Positions 34,251-43,251 of a stretch of DNA of 64,000 nt are shown piece by piece. The notes under the pieces were generated by a model, which searched no databases, had not been told where the DNA came from, and worked only from the letters and a program-made list of their open reading frames with translations. Both the position numbers and the translations under genes were made by a program. This stretch comes from Variovorax paradoxus. Lineage in GTDB: Bacteria > Pseudomonadota > Gammaproteobacteria > Burkholderiales > Burkholderiaceae_C. The stretch's first letter is position 1, and every line of letters starts with the position of its first letter. The stretch covers positions 93,607 through 157,606 of the forward strand of contig NZ_JAGGNW010000017.1 in NCBI RefSeq assembly GCF_018614875.1, read 5' to 3'.

Positions 34251-35177
34251 GTGCTCGACCTGAACGAAGTCGCGATGTTTGTGCAGGTAGCGCGCCTCGG
34301 CAGCTTTGCCGAAGCGGCGCGGTGGTTGCGCGTGCCATCGGCAACGGTGAGCCGGCGCATCCAGCAACTCGAGACGCGCCTGGGCACCCGGCTGATGCAG
34401 CGCTCGACCCGCAAGCTGACCTTGACCAGTGCCGGCCAAGCCTTTCATGAGCGATGCGGCCGGGCGGTCGAGGAGTTGATCGAAGCCGGGCAATCGCACG
34501 TCGCGGGCAGCCAGGCGCCGAGCGGCTTGATACGGGTGGCCGCGCCGGCCAGCTGCTTCGATTTTTTCAGGATGGAATGGGTGGCCGATTTTCTTGCCGC
34601 ACATCCGCTGGTGCAACTCGACTTCGTTCTCAGCGATCTCCCGGCCGATCTCATAGCCGACCGCATCGACGTGGCCTTTCGCATTGGCCCGCTGCCCGAC
34701 TCGAGCTATGTCGCCCGCAGGATTTTCGCGAGCAACGGTGGCCTTCTCGCCAGCCCCGCCTATCTGGCGGCGCACGGTACACCCGCCAATCTGCAAGAGC
34801 TGAGCGAGCACGAGTGCCTGACGCAGCCACCGGAAACCGGCAGCCACGCCACCTGGCGCCTGCAAGGCCCTGACGGCGCAGAGGAAGATGTGCGAGTGAG
34901 AGGGCGTTTCACCAGCAACGTGCAGGTGGCGCTGCGCAGGGCCGCGTGCGCCGGGCTCGGCATCGTTGCGTTGCCGGCGGTGCTGACGGCATCGGAAGTG
35001 GCAACGGGCCAGCTGGTGCCCGTGTTGCCGCTGTACCTGCGAGCGGGGCACGGCATGAGCGTGGTGTATCCGAGCCGCCAGCAGCGCCCGCTGGCCGTTT
35101 CGGCCTTCGTCGACATGGCAATGGACAAACTCAGCCTCCAGGAGTGGATGCCGTTGCCCAGCGCCGAGCCGGCATGA
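34251..35177 (+). CDS. LysR-family transcriptional regulator
   Basis: A 308-residue LysR regulator starting at GTG. The N-terminal helix-turn-helix has VARLGSFAEAARWLRVPSAT and VSRRIQQLETRLGTRLMQRS. The effector domain begins at PSGLIRVAAPASCFDFF and includes DIDVAFRIG-type residues (DRIDVAFRIGPLPDSSYVARR). The sequence style (VSRRIQQLE, DVAFRIG) is that of the LTTR group often acting on small aromatic or quinone-responsive targets. No divergent target gene is adjacent; the ESPR autotransporter lies upstream and the pilin operon downstream. Confidence 0.92.
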   Translation: MLDLNEVAMFVQVARLGSFAEAARWLRVPSATVSRRIQQLETRLGTRLMQRSTRKLTLTSAGQAFHERCGRAVEELIEAGQSHVAGSQAPSGLIRVAAPASCFDFFRMEWVADFLAAHPLVQLDFVLSDLPADLIADRIDVAFRIGPLPDSSYVARRIFASNGGLLASPAYLAAHGTPANLQELSEHECLTQPPETGSHATWRLQGPDGAEEDVRVRGRFTSNVQVALRRAACAGLGIVALPAVLTASEVATGQLVPVLPLYLRAGHGMSVVYPSRQQRPLAVSAFVDMAMDKLSLQEWMPLPSAEPA

Positions 35178-35516
35178 GCGACCCATTGGCGCGACCCCAT
35201 CAATTGGCGCGATCCATGCTGGGGAAATTGGCCTTTTCTTGGTGCATTGCCCCCAAGAGACGTTCTGATTACCTCAAAAACTGAGTGGCTGAATTCCACT
35301 TTGTGCGCTAGTAAAAAGCCACAGAGTTCGTAAACAATTGTCACATGCGCTGCTCTCAATAAGCATGCGCTCAGTGATCGCGATTCGTTCCGACGGAACG
35401 TCCCTGCGGACTGCTTCGAATTGGACGAGTCTTTCAGCACCAGGTCAATTCATCCATTTTCATCGTTTCCAACGTGGGAACGAACTGATTTTCTTTGTCG
35501 CAAGGGTAGGTGGCGG
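35178..35516. promoter_or_regulatory. Upstream region of the minor-pilin operon with a perfect palindrome
   Basis: No gene in these 339 bases. Near the start a repeat ATTGGCGCGA(C/T)CC occurs twice (about 35190 and 35205). A perfect 15-base palindrome CGTTCCG-A-CGGAACG lies at 35386-35400, about 120 bases ahead of the pilE-like start. An AT-rich patch around 35260-35340 with TTGTCA is a promoter candidate. The palindrome is a likely operator for the operon. Confidence 0.4.
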
Positions 35517-36023
35517 ATGCAAATACGGGCCATGACGGCAGCGAAATCGCTGGAATTCAAACGGCGCAAACATCGCGCGGCCGGCTTCACATTGATCGAA
35601 GTGATGATCACGGTGGCCATCGTGGCCATTCTTGCAGCGGTTGCGTTGCCAAGCTATCGCGACTACGTGCTGCGCGGCCAGCTCGTCGACGGCACCAACG
35701 GGCTGGCCGCGATGCGCGCCGACATGGAGCGCTACTACCAGGACAACCGCACCTATCTCAAGGTCGACCCCTTCGTTCCTCCCTGCACCGCGACAGCGAC
35801 CAAGACCAACATCGTCGGCCACTTCCAGCTGTCCTGTGCCGCGGACCCCGCAGCGACGTCGACGACCTACAAGCTGCTGGCTGTCGGCAGCGGCCCGACG
35901 GCCGGCTTCACTTTCTCGGTGGATCAGCTGGGGGTCCAGGCCAGCACGATCACCGGCGTGTCGGGATGGACGGGCTGCGACAAGGCGTGGGTGACCCGGC
36001 GAGGCCAGGCGTGCCCGACATGA
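35517..36023 (+). CDS. pilE: Type IV minor pilin, PilE-like
   Basis: A 168-residue prepilin. A short basic leader ends in AAG, followed by the PilD cleavage and methylation motif FTLIEVMITVAIVAILAAVA and the pilin body LPSYRDYVLRGQLVDGTNGL with ADMERYYQDNRTY. Two C-terminal cysteines (SC and GCDKAW) would form the D-region loop. PilE-type minor pilins join the priming complex of type IV pili. Starts at 35517 (AGGGTAGG ahead) and at ATG 35532 are both possible. First gene of a run of overlapping genes. Confidence 0.9.
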   Translation: MQIRAMTAAKSLEFKRRKHRAAGFTLIEVMITVAIVAILAAVALPSYRDYVLRGQLVDGTNGLAAMRADMERYYQDNRTYLKVDPFVPPCTATATKTNIVGHFQLSCAADPAATSTTYKLLAVGSGPTAGFTFSVDQLGVQASTITGVSGWTGCDKAWVTRRGQACPT

Positions 36024-36613
36024 AAGTGAAAGGCCGTGCGGGCCATGCGCCGGGATTCACCCTCATCGAGCTGATGGTGACGATCGTGCTGCTGAGCATC
36101 CTGACGATGCTGGCCATGCCATCGTTCACCACGTGGATCAACAACAACAAGGTTCGCACCGTGAGCGATTCGCTGCAGAACGGACTGCGGTTCGCGCAGA
36201 CCGAAGCGTTGCGCCGCAGCCGGCCCATCGTGTTCTCGCTGACCGACAGCGCCGCACCGCAAACGAGCCTGACGGCCGTTGCCAACGGCAGCAACTGGTC
36301 GATCAATGTTTCCAAGTCGAGCCTGGACCCGAACAGCGTGTTCGTGCAGGCCGGCGTGCTCACGGATGTCGCGTCCGGCGTCCAGATCAAGGGGCCCGCG
36401 GCGGTGTGCTTCAACGCCATGGGGCGCCTGGTGGCGGACACCGATACCGACGTGAACGGTGCCACCTGCGACACCACCAAGGCGGTCCAGACCTACGACA
36501 TCAACTTGTCCGGCGCCGACCGCCCGCTGCGCGTGCTGGTCGCCCTGGGTGGGCAGATCCGCATGTGCGATCCGGCCCGCAAGTTGGCGGATTCTCCCGA
36601 CGGTTGCCCATGA
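36020..36613 (+). CDS. fimT: FimT/GspH-type minor pseudopilin
   Basis: A 197-residue prepilin with leader HAPG and motif FTLIELMVTIVLLSILTMLA. The GspH/FimT domain follows, with SLQNGLRFAQTEALRRSRPIVF near residues 48-69. The conserved NGLR-AQTEA-RR pattern is typical. FimT assists pilus priming and, in some species, DNA uptake. Start codon overlaps the stop of the pilE-like gene (ATGA), and its own stop overlaps pilV. Confidence 0.9.
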   Translation: MKVKGRAGHAPGFTLIELMVTIVLLSILTMLAMPSFTTWINNNKVRTVSDSLQNGLRFAQTEALRRSRPIVFSLTDSAAPQTSLTAVANGSNWSINVSKSSLDPNSVFVQAGVLTDVASGVQIKGPAAVCFNAMGRLVADTDTDVNGATCDTTKAVQTYDINLSGADRPLRVLVALGGQIRMCDPARKLADSPDGCP

Positions 36614-37023
36614 AGAAAAGACTTTCCCCAGCTTCCGGTGTCCGGCAGGCAGGCTTCGCCCTGCTCGAGGTGCTGGTCTCCCTTCTCCTGTTCTCGTTCG
36701 GTGTCCTCGGTCTCGTGGGTCTGCAGGCGCGCGCCATCGGTTTGTCGACGGATGCGGAGGACCGCAACCGGGCCGCATTGCTGGCCAGCGACATTGCCAG
36801 CGCGATGTGGCTCGGCAAGTCGGTCTCCGTGGACACCAGCGCAAGCTCGGTCTGGCAGAAGCGTGTCGGCGACACCGCGAAGGGCGGGCTGCCGAATGGC
36901 GCCGTGGCCGTGACCGCGGTGGGTGCCAACGGCGCCGACATCCAGATCACCTGGAAGGCCCCGTCTCGCACGGGCACCAGCGAGCAGAGCAGCACGCTCA
37001 CCACACGGGTGACGCTGCCATGA
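36610..37023 (+). CDS. pilV: Type IV pilus modification protein PilV
   Basis: A 137-residue prepilin. The leader ends in RQAG and the motif FALLEVLVSLLLFSFGVLGL with VGLQARAI is the diagnostic PilV N-terminus (F-LLEVLVS-L--S-G-LGL--LQ). The remaining short domain is variable. It works with PilW, PilX and PilY1 in the minor-pilin tip complex. Overlaps both neighbours by four bases. Confidence 0.92.
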   Translation: MKKRLSPASGVRQAGFALLEVLVSLLLFSFGVLGLVGLQARAIGLSTDAEDRNRAALLASDIASAMWLGKSVSVDTSASSVWQKRVGDTAKGGLPNGAVAVTAVGANGADIQITWKAPSRTGTSEQSSTLTTRVTLP

Positions 37024-38174
37024 GGGCTGCTTCCCGATCGGCGCCGCCGCTGCAGCGCGGCCTTTCGCTGGTCGAACTGCTCGTGGCCATGGTCATCGGA
37101 CTGGTGGTGACGCTGGCCGTGACCAACATCGTCACGGTCGGGGAGACGCAAAAGCGCGCCACCACCTCGACCAACGACATGGACCAGGCGGGCGCATATG
37201 CCGCCTACGTGCTCGACCGCACGCTGCGCAGCGCCGGCTCGAGCCTCGCCCAGTCGGTACAGCCGACCGACCGGGGCGTCTTCGGCTGCAAGCTCAACGC
37301 CGCCTCCTTGCTACCGGCAGCCGCATTCCCCGCGCCCTTCAAGAAGAACTTCCTGCCCGGCGCCACGGCCAATCTGCGCGTGGCGCCCGTGCTCATCGGC
37401 AAGAGCCAGTCCGACACCGGCTCCGACGTGCTGGTGGTCATGGGCGGCGACGCCGTGGCGGGCGGCGTGCCGCGCGGCCTGACGGACCCCGGCAGCGCCA
37501 CGACGCTCGCGATGGACAACACGGTCGGCGTTACCGCCGGCGACCTCGTGCTGGTGAGCCAGAACGGCACGGCCGACTGCCTGCTCGAGCAGGTGTCCGG
37601 CACCACGGCCAAGGTGCTGACCCTGGGCGGCACCTACTACACGGCCGGCAAGACCACGTCGCTGGAAACCCTTGCCGCAAGCACCTCGACCTACGTCACG
37701 CCGCTGGGCAATCCTGCGAACAACAATGTCCAGTTCCAGCTCTTCGGCGTGGGCGACAACCGCACGCTCTTCGGCTACGACCTGCTGCAGGGCGCGGGAA
37801 CCAGCACCGCGCAGGCGCTGGCGGACGGCGTGGCCGAGATGCATGCCCTCTACGGCCTGGACACCAACGGCGACGGCATCCTCGACACCTGGGCGGACCC
37901 GGGGGCCGCGGGCTACGACATCGCCACCGTGATGGCGAACACCGCCACCATGCGGCAGATCGTGGCGGTGCGCGTCGCGCTGGTCATGCGCAGCGCGAGC
38001 AAGGAAAAGGACACCGTCTCGCCCGCCACGCTCACCCTGTTCGCCGACGTGGTGGACGCATCGAAGAAATCGCTCGCACAGCCCGTCACCCTGAGCGCGG
38101 CGGACGACCAGCACTACCGCTACCGGGTCGTCGAATTCACCGTCCCGCTGCGCAACATGCTGCTGCTGCCATGA
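37020..38174 (+). CDS. pilW: Type IV pilus assembly protein PilW
   Basis: A 384-residue prepilin: leader QRG, then LSLVELLVAMVIGLVVTLAV and the conserved body start. PilW proteins are long minor pilins; MRQIVAVRVALVMRS near 320 and HYRYRVVEFTVPLRNMLLLP at the C-terminus are family features. A DTNGDGILDTWAD segment near residue 282 has the look of a calcium-binding EF-hand-like loop. It forms the tip complex with PilX and PilY1. Both ends overlap neighbours. Confidence 0.92.
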   Translation: MRAASRSAPPLQRGLSLVELLVAMVIGLVVTLAVTNIVTVGETQKRATTSTNDMDQAGAYAAYVLDRTLRSAGSSLAQSVQPTDRGVFGCKLNAASLLPAAAFPAPFKKNFLPGATANLRVAPVLIGKSQSDTGSDVLVVMGGDAVAGGVPRGLTDPGSATTLAMDNTVGVTAGDLVLVSQNGTADCLLEQVSGTTAKVLTLGGTYYTAGKTTSLETLAASTSTYVTPLGNPANNNVQFQLFGVGDNRTLFGYDLLQGAGTSTAQALADGVAEMHALYGLDTNGDGILDTWADPGAAGYDIATVMANTATMRQIVAVRVALVMRSASKEKDTVSPATLTLFADVVDASKKSLAQPVTLSAADDQHYRYRVVEFTVPLRNMLLLP

Positions 38175-38764
38175 AGATTTCCATTCCCCGCGGGGCGGCA
38201 CGCCAGCACGGCGTCGTCCTGCTTTTCTGCCTCATCGTCCTCGTGATCCTGCTGGCTGGCGGTGTCGCGGTGGTGCGCTCCATGAACACGTCGCTGACCA
38301 CGGCCGGCAACCTGGCCTTCAGGCGCGACCTGGTGAACCAGGGCGAACGGGCCATATCGGCCGTGCTGGCCAAGTTCGCCAGTGGCGGCACGCTCGCAGG
38401 CGCGACGACCGACGTGCCGGGCGAGAACTTCAAGGCGACCAAGCTCGACACCAACGCGCAGGGGGTGCCGACAGCGCTGCTCGACGACAAGGCCTTCGCC
38501 GCCGTGGGCAAGGATTCCAACGACATCACCGATGCCACCGCGCAGGTGAGCATCCGCTATGTGATCGATCGCCTCTGCACCGACAGCGGCAACCCCACCA
38601 GCACCGGCTGCGTGCAGTCTTCCGCGGCACCGAGCGGCGGCACGGCCGGCCCCGTGCCGCCGCCGCCGCCGCCCACGGCCACGGTCTACCGCCTGAGCTT
38701 GCGGGTCAGCGGGCCCCGCGACACGCAGGTGTTCGTGCAGTCGACGTTCACCAAGCCAGATTGA
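38171..38764 (+). CDS. pilX: Type IV pilus assembly protein PilX
   Basis: A 197-residue minor pilin. The N-terminus RQHGVVLLFCLIVLVILLAGGVAVVRSMNTSL is the PilX type, in which the usual glutamate at position +5 is replaced, and the next residues (TAGNLAFRRDLVNQGE) match the family. A proline run near residue 160 (PVPPPPPPTA) precedes the last strand pair. It should act with PilV, PilW and PilY1 in pilus priming. The stop overlaps a TTG start of pilY1. Confidence 0.88.
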   Translation: MKISIPRGAARQHGVVLLFCLIVLVILLAGGVAVVRSMNTSLTTAGNLAFRRDLVNQGERAISAVLAKFASGGTLAGATTDVPGENFKATKLDTNAQGVPTALLDDKAFAAVGKDSNDITDATAQVSIRYVIDRLCTDSGNPTSTGCVQSSAAPSGGTAGPVPPPPPPTATVYRLSLRVSGPRDTQVFVQSTFTKPD

Positions 38765-41700
38765 GAAAGCACCGCATCACCATGACTCGCGTTTTCCGTC
38801 GTTCGCCGCTCGCGGTCTCCGGCACCGCCGCAGCCGCCCTCGCATTGCTGGCCCTGCCATGCACGATGGCGCTGGCCGCGCTGAAGCTGTCCGACCAGCC
38901 GGTGTTCGCCACCTCCGACGTCCCGGGCAACCTCGCGCTGGCGCTGTCGGTCGAGTTCCCCACGGCGATCAGCGTGGCGAATCTCGGCGACTATGCCGAC
39001 GGCACCGAATACCTCGGCTACTTCGATCCCCGCAAGTGCTACACCTACAAGTACGTCAAGCCGGCCGCAGCGGACAGCCCGGCGTCGGACAGCTACTTCC
39101 AGCCTGCGGGCGCCGCGACCGGCACCAGCAAGCACACCTGCTCGGGCCAGTGGAGCGGCAACTTCATGAACTGGGCCACGATGCAGACCATCGACCCGTT
39201 CCGGTGGGCCCTGTCCGGCGGCTACCGCAGCGTCGACACCACGGAGCAGACCATCCTGGAAAAGGCTTGGGGCTCCAGCCAGGGAAAGCTGATCAACTTC
39301 CCTTTGCGCGGGACCGATCAGGGGTCGGGCCATCGGCTGCCGGTGGCGCTGGTTTCATCCGTCACGCCCTTCAGCGAGTGGAGCAGCTTCAATTCGAGCA
39401 TCTGGTCGCGCGGCAACACCATGGTGTTCACGGGCACGGGCGACCCCACGGCGACAGGGGCCGACCTGAGCGATCTCGACAAGGCGAACTCGTCCAAGAG
39501 AGCGGGCTCCGTCTACCAGGTCTACGTTCGCGTCAAGGTCTGCGACGCCACCGCGGCCGCCGGGGGCGTGGAAGCCAATTGCGTCAAGTACGGCAGCAAC
39601 TACAAGCCGGAAGGGCTGCTGCAGCAGAACGCCAACAAGATCCGCTACGGCACATTCTCCTTCCTGAACGCCAACGGCGACACCCAGCAGGGCGGCGTGA
39701 TGCGTGCCCCGATGGGCTTCATCGGCCCGACATATCCGCAGCCGCTGTCCACCGCGGTGGTCGCCAACACCCGCGGCGAATGGAATGCCACGACCGGCAT
39801 CATGAACACCAACCCCGACGCGGACTCCGCCACGGCCAGCGGCGTCTCGCAGAGCGGGGTGATGAACTACCTGAACAAGTTCGGCCAGTCGGCCAAGAGC
39901 TACATGACGAACGACAACGTCAGCGAGCTCTACTACGCAACGCTGCGGTACTTCCAGAACCTCTCCAACGTGCCCGAGTGGACCAACTCCGTCGCGACCG
40001 GCGTGGCCGACCGTGATGCGAAGCTCGACGGCTTTCCCGCCGTGGCGGACTGGAAGGGCAAGGATGCCATCGCCTACTCGTGCCAGAAGAACTTCATCCT
40101 GGGCATCGGCGACGACCACACCCACTTCGACTACGACGTGGCGGGAACCGCGATCAAGTCGAAGGCCCGGCCATTGCCTGCCACGGTGGCGTCCGACGCG
40201 GTGAACCAGGCCGACAGCTGGACGAAGAACCTGCAGATGCTCGAGGGCTTCCAGACCCCGGTGGCGGGGTGGGCGAGGGGCGGCTCGGGCGCCACCTACT
40301 ACATCGCAGGCCTGGCCTATGGCGCGCACGTCAACGACATCCGCCCCGACCTGCCGGGCGTGCAGAACATCTCCACCTACTGGATGGACGTCATGGAGTT
40401 CCAGCGGGCCGAGGACCTGAACCCCTACTACCTGGCGACCAAGTACGGCGGCTTCAGCGTGCCCGCCAACTACGACCCCGCCAACACCAAGACGCCGCTG
40501 ACGCAGAGCTGGTGGAACACCTCGGGCGACAGCATCGACATGAACGGCAACGCCCGCCTGCGGCCCGACAACTACTTCCTGGCCGGCAATGCGGGACAGA
40601 TGGTGAGCGGCCTGAAGGCGGCATTCACCGACATCGCCAATGCCATCCAGGCCTTCACGACATCGTTCTCTCTCTCGACCGCGCAGGTTTCTTCCACCGG
40701 CAGCGCGTCCTACGCATCGCAATACGACTCGAAGGGCTGGACCGGCGTGGTGACGGCCAGCACGATCAGCTTCGCCAGCGACGGCACGCCGTCCACCGCA
40801 TCGGCCTGGACGACCAGCACCACGCTCGAGGCGCAATGGGCCAACGGCGGCTGGGACACGGCGCGTCGTATCGCGACATGGGACGGCAGCAAGGGCGTGG
40901 CATTCCGCGCCGGCAGCGTGACCTCGGCGCAACTGGCCGCGCTGGCGCCCGCCTATGCAAAGAGCAACACCGGCACCGACTACCTCAACTATCTCCGGGG
41001 CGATCGCACGAATGAAGCCACCTCGACGGTCGCCGGCAGCACCAAGGCCCTGCGCAGCCGAACCCTCTTGCTCGGCGACATCGTCAATGCCAAGCTGACG
41101 CCGGTCGGGCCGCCCGGCACGAACTATTCGGAGAACGCCAACCCCGGCTACGCAGCCTTCAAGACCCAATGGGCCGCTCGCCCCACCATGGTCTATGTCG
41201 GCGCCAACGACGGCATGCTGCACGCCTTCAATGGCGCGCTCAAGGGAGCCACCGCCGGTACCGAGCAGTTCGCCTATGTGCCGAGCCTCCTGTTCGCGGG
41301 GCCGAACGGCACGCCGCAGGTCGACGGGCTGGCGCAGCTCGGCAACCCCGGCTATGCCCACCACTACTACGTGGACGCGACACCGCTGGCCTTCGACATC
41401 GACCTGAACAGCGCGGGCGGCGCATTCACCACCGGCAGCAATGGCAAGAATGCCGATTGGCACACGCTGCTGATCGGCGGACTGGGCAAGGGCGGGAAGG
41501 GCTACTACGCGATCGACGTGACCGACCCCGCCAGCATGAGCAGCGAAGCCGCCGTGGCGGGCCAGGTGAAGTGGGAATTCACGGACAGCACGATGGGCTA
41601 CAGCTACGGCGCCCCCACGGTCGTGAAGACGAAGAAGTACGGCTGGGTCGCGCTGCTGACCTCGGGCTACGGCAACGCCGACGGCAAGGGCTATCTGTAC

Positions 41701-42549
41701 GTCGTCAATCCGAAGACGGGTGCGCTGCTCGAGAAGATGGCGACACCCACCTCCGCGAATGGACTGGCGCAGGCGTCCGCCTACGTCAGCGACTTTGCCG
41801 ACAACACGGCCGACTCGGTGTACGCGGCGGACCTCGACGGCCAGCTCTGGCGCTTCGATCTCACGGCCGACAAGGGCAGCACGAGCCCCTATCCGGCACC
41901 GACCCGCCTGGCCACGCTCACCGACGCTTCCGGAAACGCACAGCCCGTCACCACGGCGCCGCTGATCGAGATCCACCCCGTCACGCGCAAGCGCTTCGTG
42001 CTGCTCGGTACCGGCAGGCTGCTCGACGCCTCCGACGTGAATTCGGCGGCGGCGCAGTCGTTCTACGCCATCCTCGACGGAACGGCCGGTGCGTTCAATG
42101 CCGTCGCCACGCCGATCACGCGCGCGCAGCTCACGCAGGTGACCGACGTGACCGCGGGCATCACCCTGTCGAGCACATCGAAGGGCTGGTACCTCGACCT
42201 GGGCGCTGCCTCCGGTGTCGGCTGGCGCATGGTGTCCAGCCCGGTGGCCTTCAATGGCGTCGTGGGCTTCTCCAGCCTGCTGACCACCGGCGATGCCTGC
42301 AGCCCCTCGGGGCAGAGCCGGGTCTATGCCATCAACTACGGGACCGGCAGGTCGGTGCTGCTGCCGGCGGCCACCGGCTTCGTGAGCGTCCCCAGCGCCA
42401 TCACCGACCTGCGCTTCGTCAGCGTGGACGGCGCGACCCGCATCGTCGCCGGCACGACCAAGGGAGACACCAAGAAGGTCGACGCCGACTTGACGAGCGG
42501 CATCTCGCTGCGCCTGCTGAACTGGCGCGAAGTGCCGGCGGTGAATTGA
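38761..42549 (+). CDS. pilY1: PilY1-type pilus tip/adhesion protein
   Basis: A 1262-residue secreted protein (TTG start overlapping the pilX stop; an ATG at 38782 is the alternative). A signal peptide ends near ALAALKL, followed by the PilY1 start SDQPVFATSDVPGNLALALS and the C-rich DPRKCYTYKYV region. The C-terminal half is the Neisseria PilC/PilY1 beta-propeller: VYVGANDGMLHAFNGAL, LIGGLGKGGKGYYAIDVTDP, TSGYGNADGKGYLYVVNP, VYAADLDGQLWRFDL. No von Willebrand A domain with an intact MIDAS was recognised in the N-terminal half. PilY1 caps the pilus, controls retraction and binds surfaces. The long coding region is matched by antisense open frames that are only shadows. Confidence 0.93.
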   Translation: MRKHRITMTRVFRRSPLAVSGTAAAALALLALPCTMALAALKLSDQPVFATSDVPGNLALALSVEFPTAISVANLGDYADGTEYLGYFDPRKCYTYKYVKPAAADSPASDSYFQPAGAATGTSKHTCSGQWSGNFMNWATMQTIDPFRWALSGGYRSVDTTEQTILEKAWGSSQGKLINFPLRGTDQGSGHRLPVALVSSVTPFSEWSSFNSSIWSRGNTMVFTGTGDPTATGADLSDLDKANSSKRAGSVYQVYVRVKVCDATAAAGGVEANCVKYGSNYKPEGLLQQNANKIRYGTFSFLNANGDTQQGGVMRAPMGFIGPTYPQPLSTAVVANTRGEWNATTGIMNTNPDADSATASGVSQSGVMNYLNKFGQSAKSYMTNDNVSELYYATLRYFQNLSNVPEWTNSVATGVADRDAKLDGFPAVADWKGKDAIAYSCQKNFILGIGDDHTHFDYDVAGTAIKSKARPLPATVASDAVNQADSWTKNLQMLEGFQTPVAGWARGGSGATYYIAGLAYGAHVNDIRPDLPGVQNISTYWMDVMEFQRAEDLNPYYLATKYGGFSVPANYDPANTKTPLTQSWWNTSGDSIDMNGNARLRPDNYFLAGNAGQMVSGLKAAFTDIANAIQAFTTSFSLSTAQVSSTGSASYASQYDSKGWTGVVTASTISFASDGTPSTASAWTTSTTLEAQWANGGWDTARRIATWDGSKGVAFRAGSVTSAQLAALAPAYAKSNTGTDYLNYLRGDRTNEATSTVAGSTKALRSRTLLLGDIVNAKLTPVGPPGTNYSENANPGYAAFKTQWAARPTMVYVGANDGMLHAFNGALKGATAGTEQFAYVPSLLFAGPNGTPQVDGLAQLGNPGYAHHYYVDATPLAFDIDLNSAGGAFTTGSNGKNADWHTLLIGGLGKGGKGYYAIDVTDPASMSSEAAVAGQVKWEFTDSTMGYSYGAPTVVKTKKYGWVALLTSGYGNADGKGYLYVVNPKTGALLEKMATPTSANGLAQASAYVSDFADNTADSVYAADLDGQLWRFDLTADKGSTSPYPAPTRLATLTDASGNAQPVTTAPLIEIHPVTRKRFVLLGTGRLLDASDVNSAAAQSFYAILDGTAGAFNAVATPITRAQLTQVTDVTAGITLSSTSKGWYLDLGAASGVGWRMVSSPVAFNGVVGFSSLLTTGDACSPSGQSRVYAINYGTGRSVLLPAATGFVSVPSAITDLRFVSVDGATRIVAGTTKGDTKKVDADLTSGISLRLLNWREVPAVN

Positions 42550-42576
42550 CATGAGCGCCGCGTGCAGGACAGGACC

Positions 42577-43251
42577 ATGCTGAGGCTCGGTGTCTACAAG
42601 CTGCCGCTTGCCGAAGTCGTGGTCATCCAGACGATCGTCAGGCTGTATGCGAGCGACGCCGCCTTTCCGTGGCAACTGGTCAGCTCGCCGCCGTACGACG
42701 CGCTGCTCGTCGATGGCTCCAGCGTGGCGGAGGACTGCCCCGAGGTGGCCGGCATGGCCGCCGCCGTGCTCCGGCTCACGCGCATGCATTCGGGCGGGCA
42801 GGCCAACACGCTGGAGCGGCCGATACGTGCCGACAAGCTGCAGCGATGGCTCACGAGCACCGAGCTGGCGCTGCGCGAGGCGCAGCCCGCGGGACCGGCC
42901 CCGGACGACGAAACCGCGCTGGAGATCGAGGTCTCCGATTCGGTCCGTTTCACGCTTCTGCGCTGGCCGCCGGCCCTGCTGCTGCGCAACGACCTCGACA
43001 ACATCCGCATGGCGAGCCTGCTGGCACGGCGTGCATTGAATGCGCACGAGCTGGCGGGCATCAGCCACCTTCCGTTCTCCCAGTGCGTTTCGTTCCTGCA
43101 TGCGCTGCGAACGGCCGGCGTGCTGGAACTGCATGTCACACCGGCCGTGCCGCCGTCGCTCGCGTCGCGGAACGACAGGGCGATGCGCGGTGACTTTGCG
43201 CGAAGCCTCATCAACGGCATCCGCCGCCGACTGGGCCTGCGAACGGCATGA
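42577..43251 (+). CDS. Hypothetical protein of the pilin/GTPase operon
   Basis: A protein of about 224 residues (ATG 42577 preceded by AGGACAGG; GTG 42562 is the alternative). I do not recognise a family. The first 100 residues include LGVYKLPLAEVVVIQTIVRLY. The last part, LLARRALNAHELAGISHLPF and SQCVSFLHALRTAGVLEL, looks like a winged helix. The C-terminal 20 residues are basic. It lies between pilY1 and the small GTPase, whose start overlaps its stop by four bases, so it is a likely partner or regulator of the GTPase module. Confidence 0.7.
   Translation: MLRLGVYKLPLAEVVVIQTIVRLYASDAAFPWQLVSSPPYDALLVDGSSVAEDCPEVAGMAAAVLRLTRMHSGGQANTLERPIRADKLQRWLTSTELALREAQPAGPAPDDETALEIEVSDSVRFTLLRWPPALLLRNDLDNIRMASLLARRALNAHELAGISHLPFSQCVSFLHALRTAGVLELHVTPAVPPSLASRNDRAMRGDFARSLINGIRRRLGLRTA

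Noticed and set aside
39355..43134. A 1259-codon open frame antisense to pilY1
   Set aside because: Product is low-complexity (Gly/Arg/His/Val-rich) with no family pattern; it mirrors the GC-rich codons of pilY1, which has clear PilC/PilY1 motifs.
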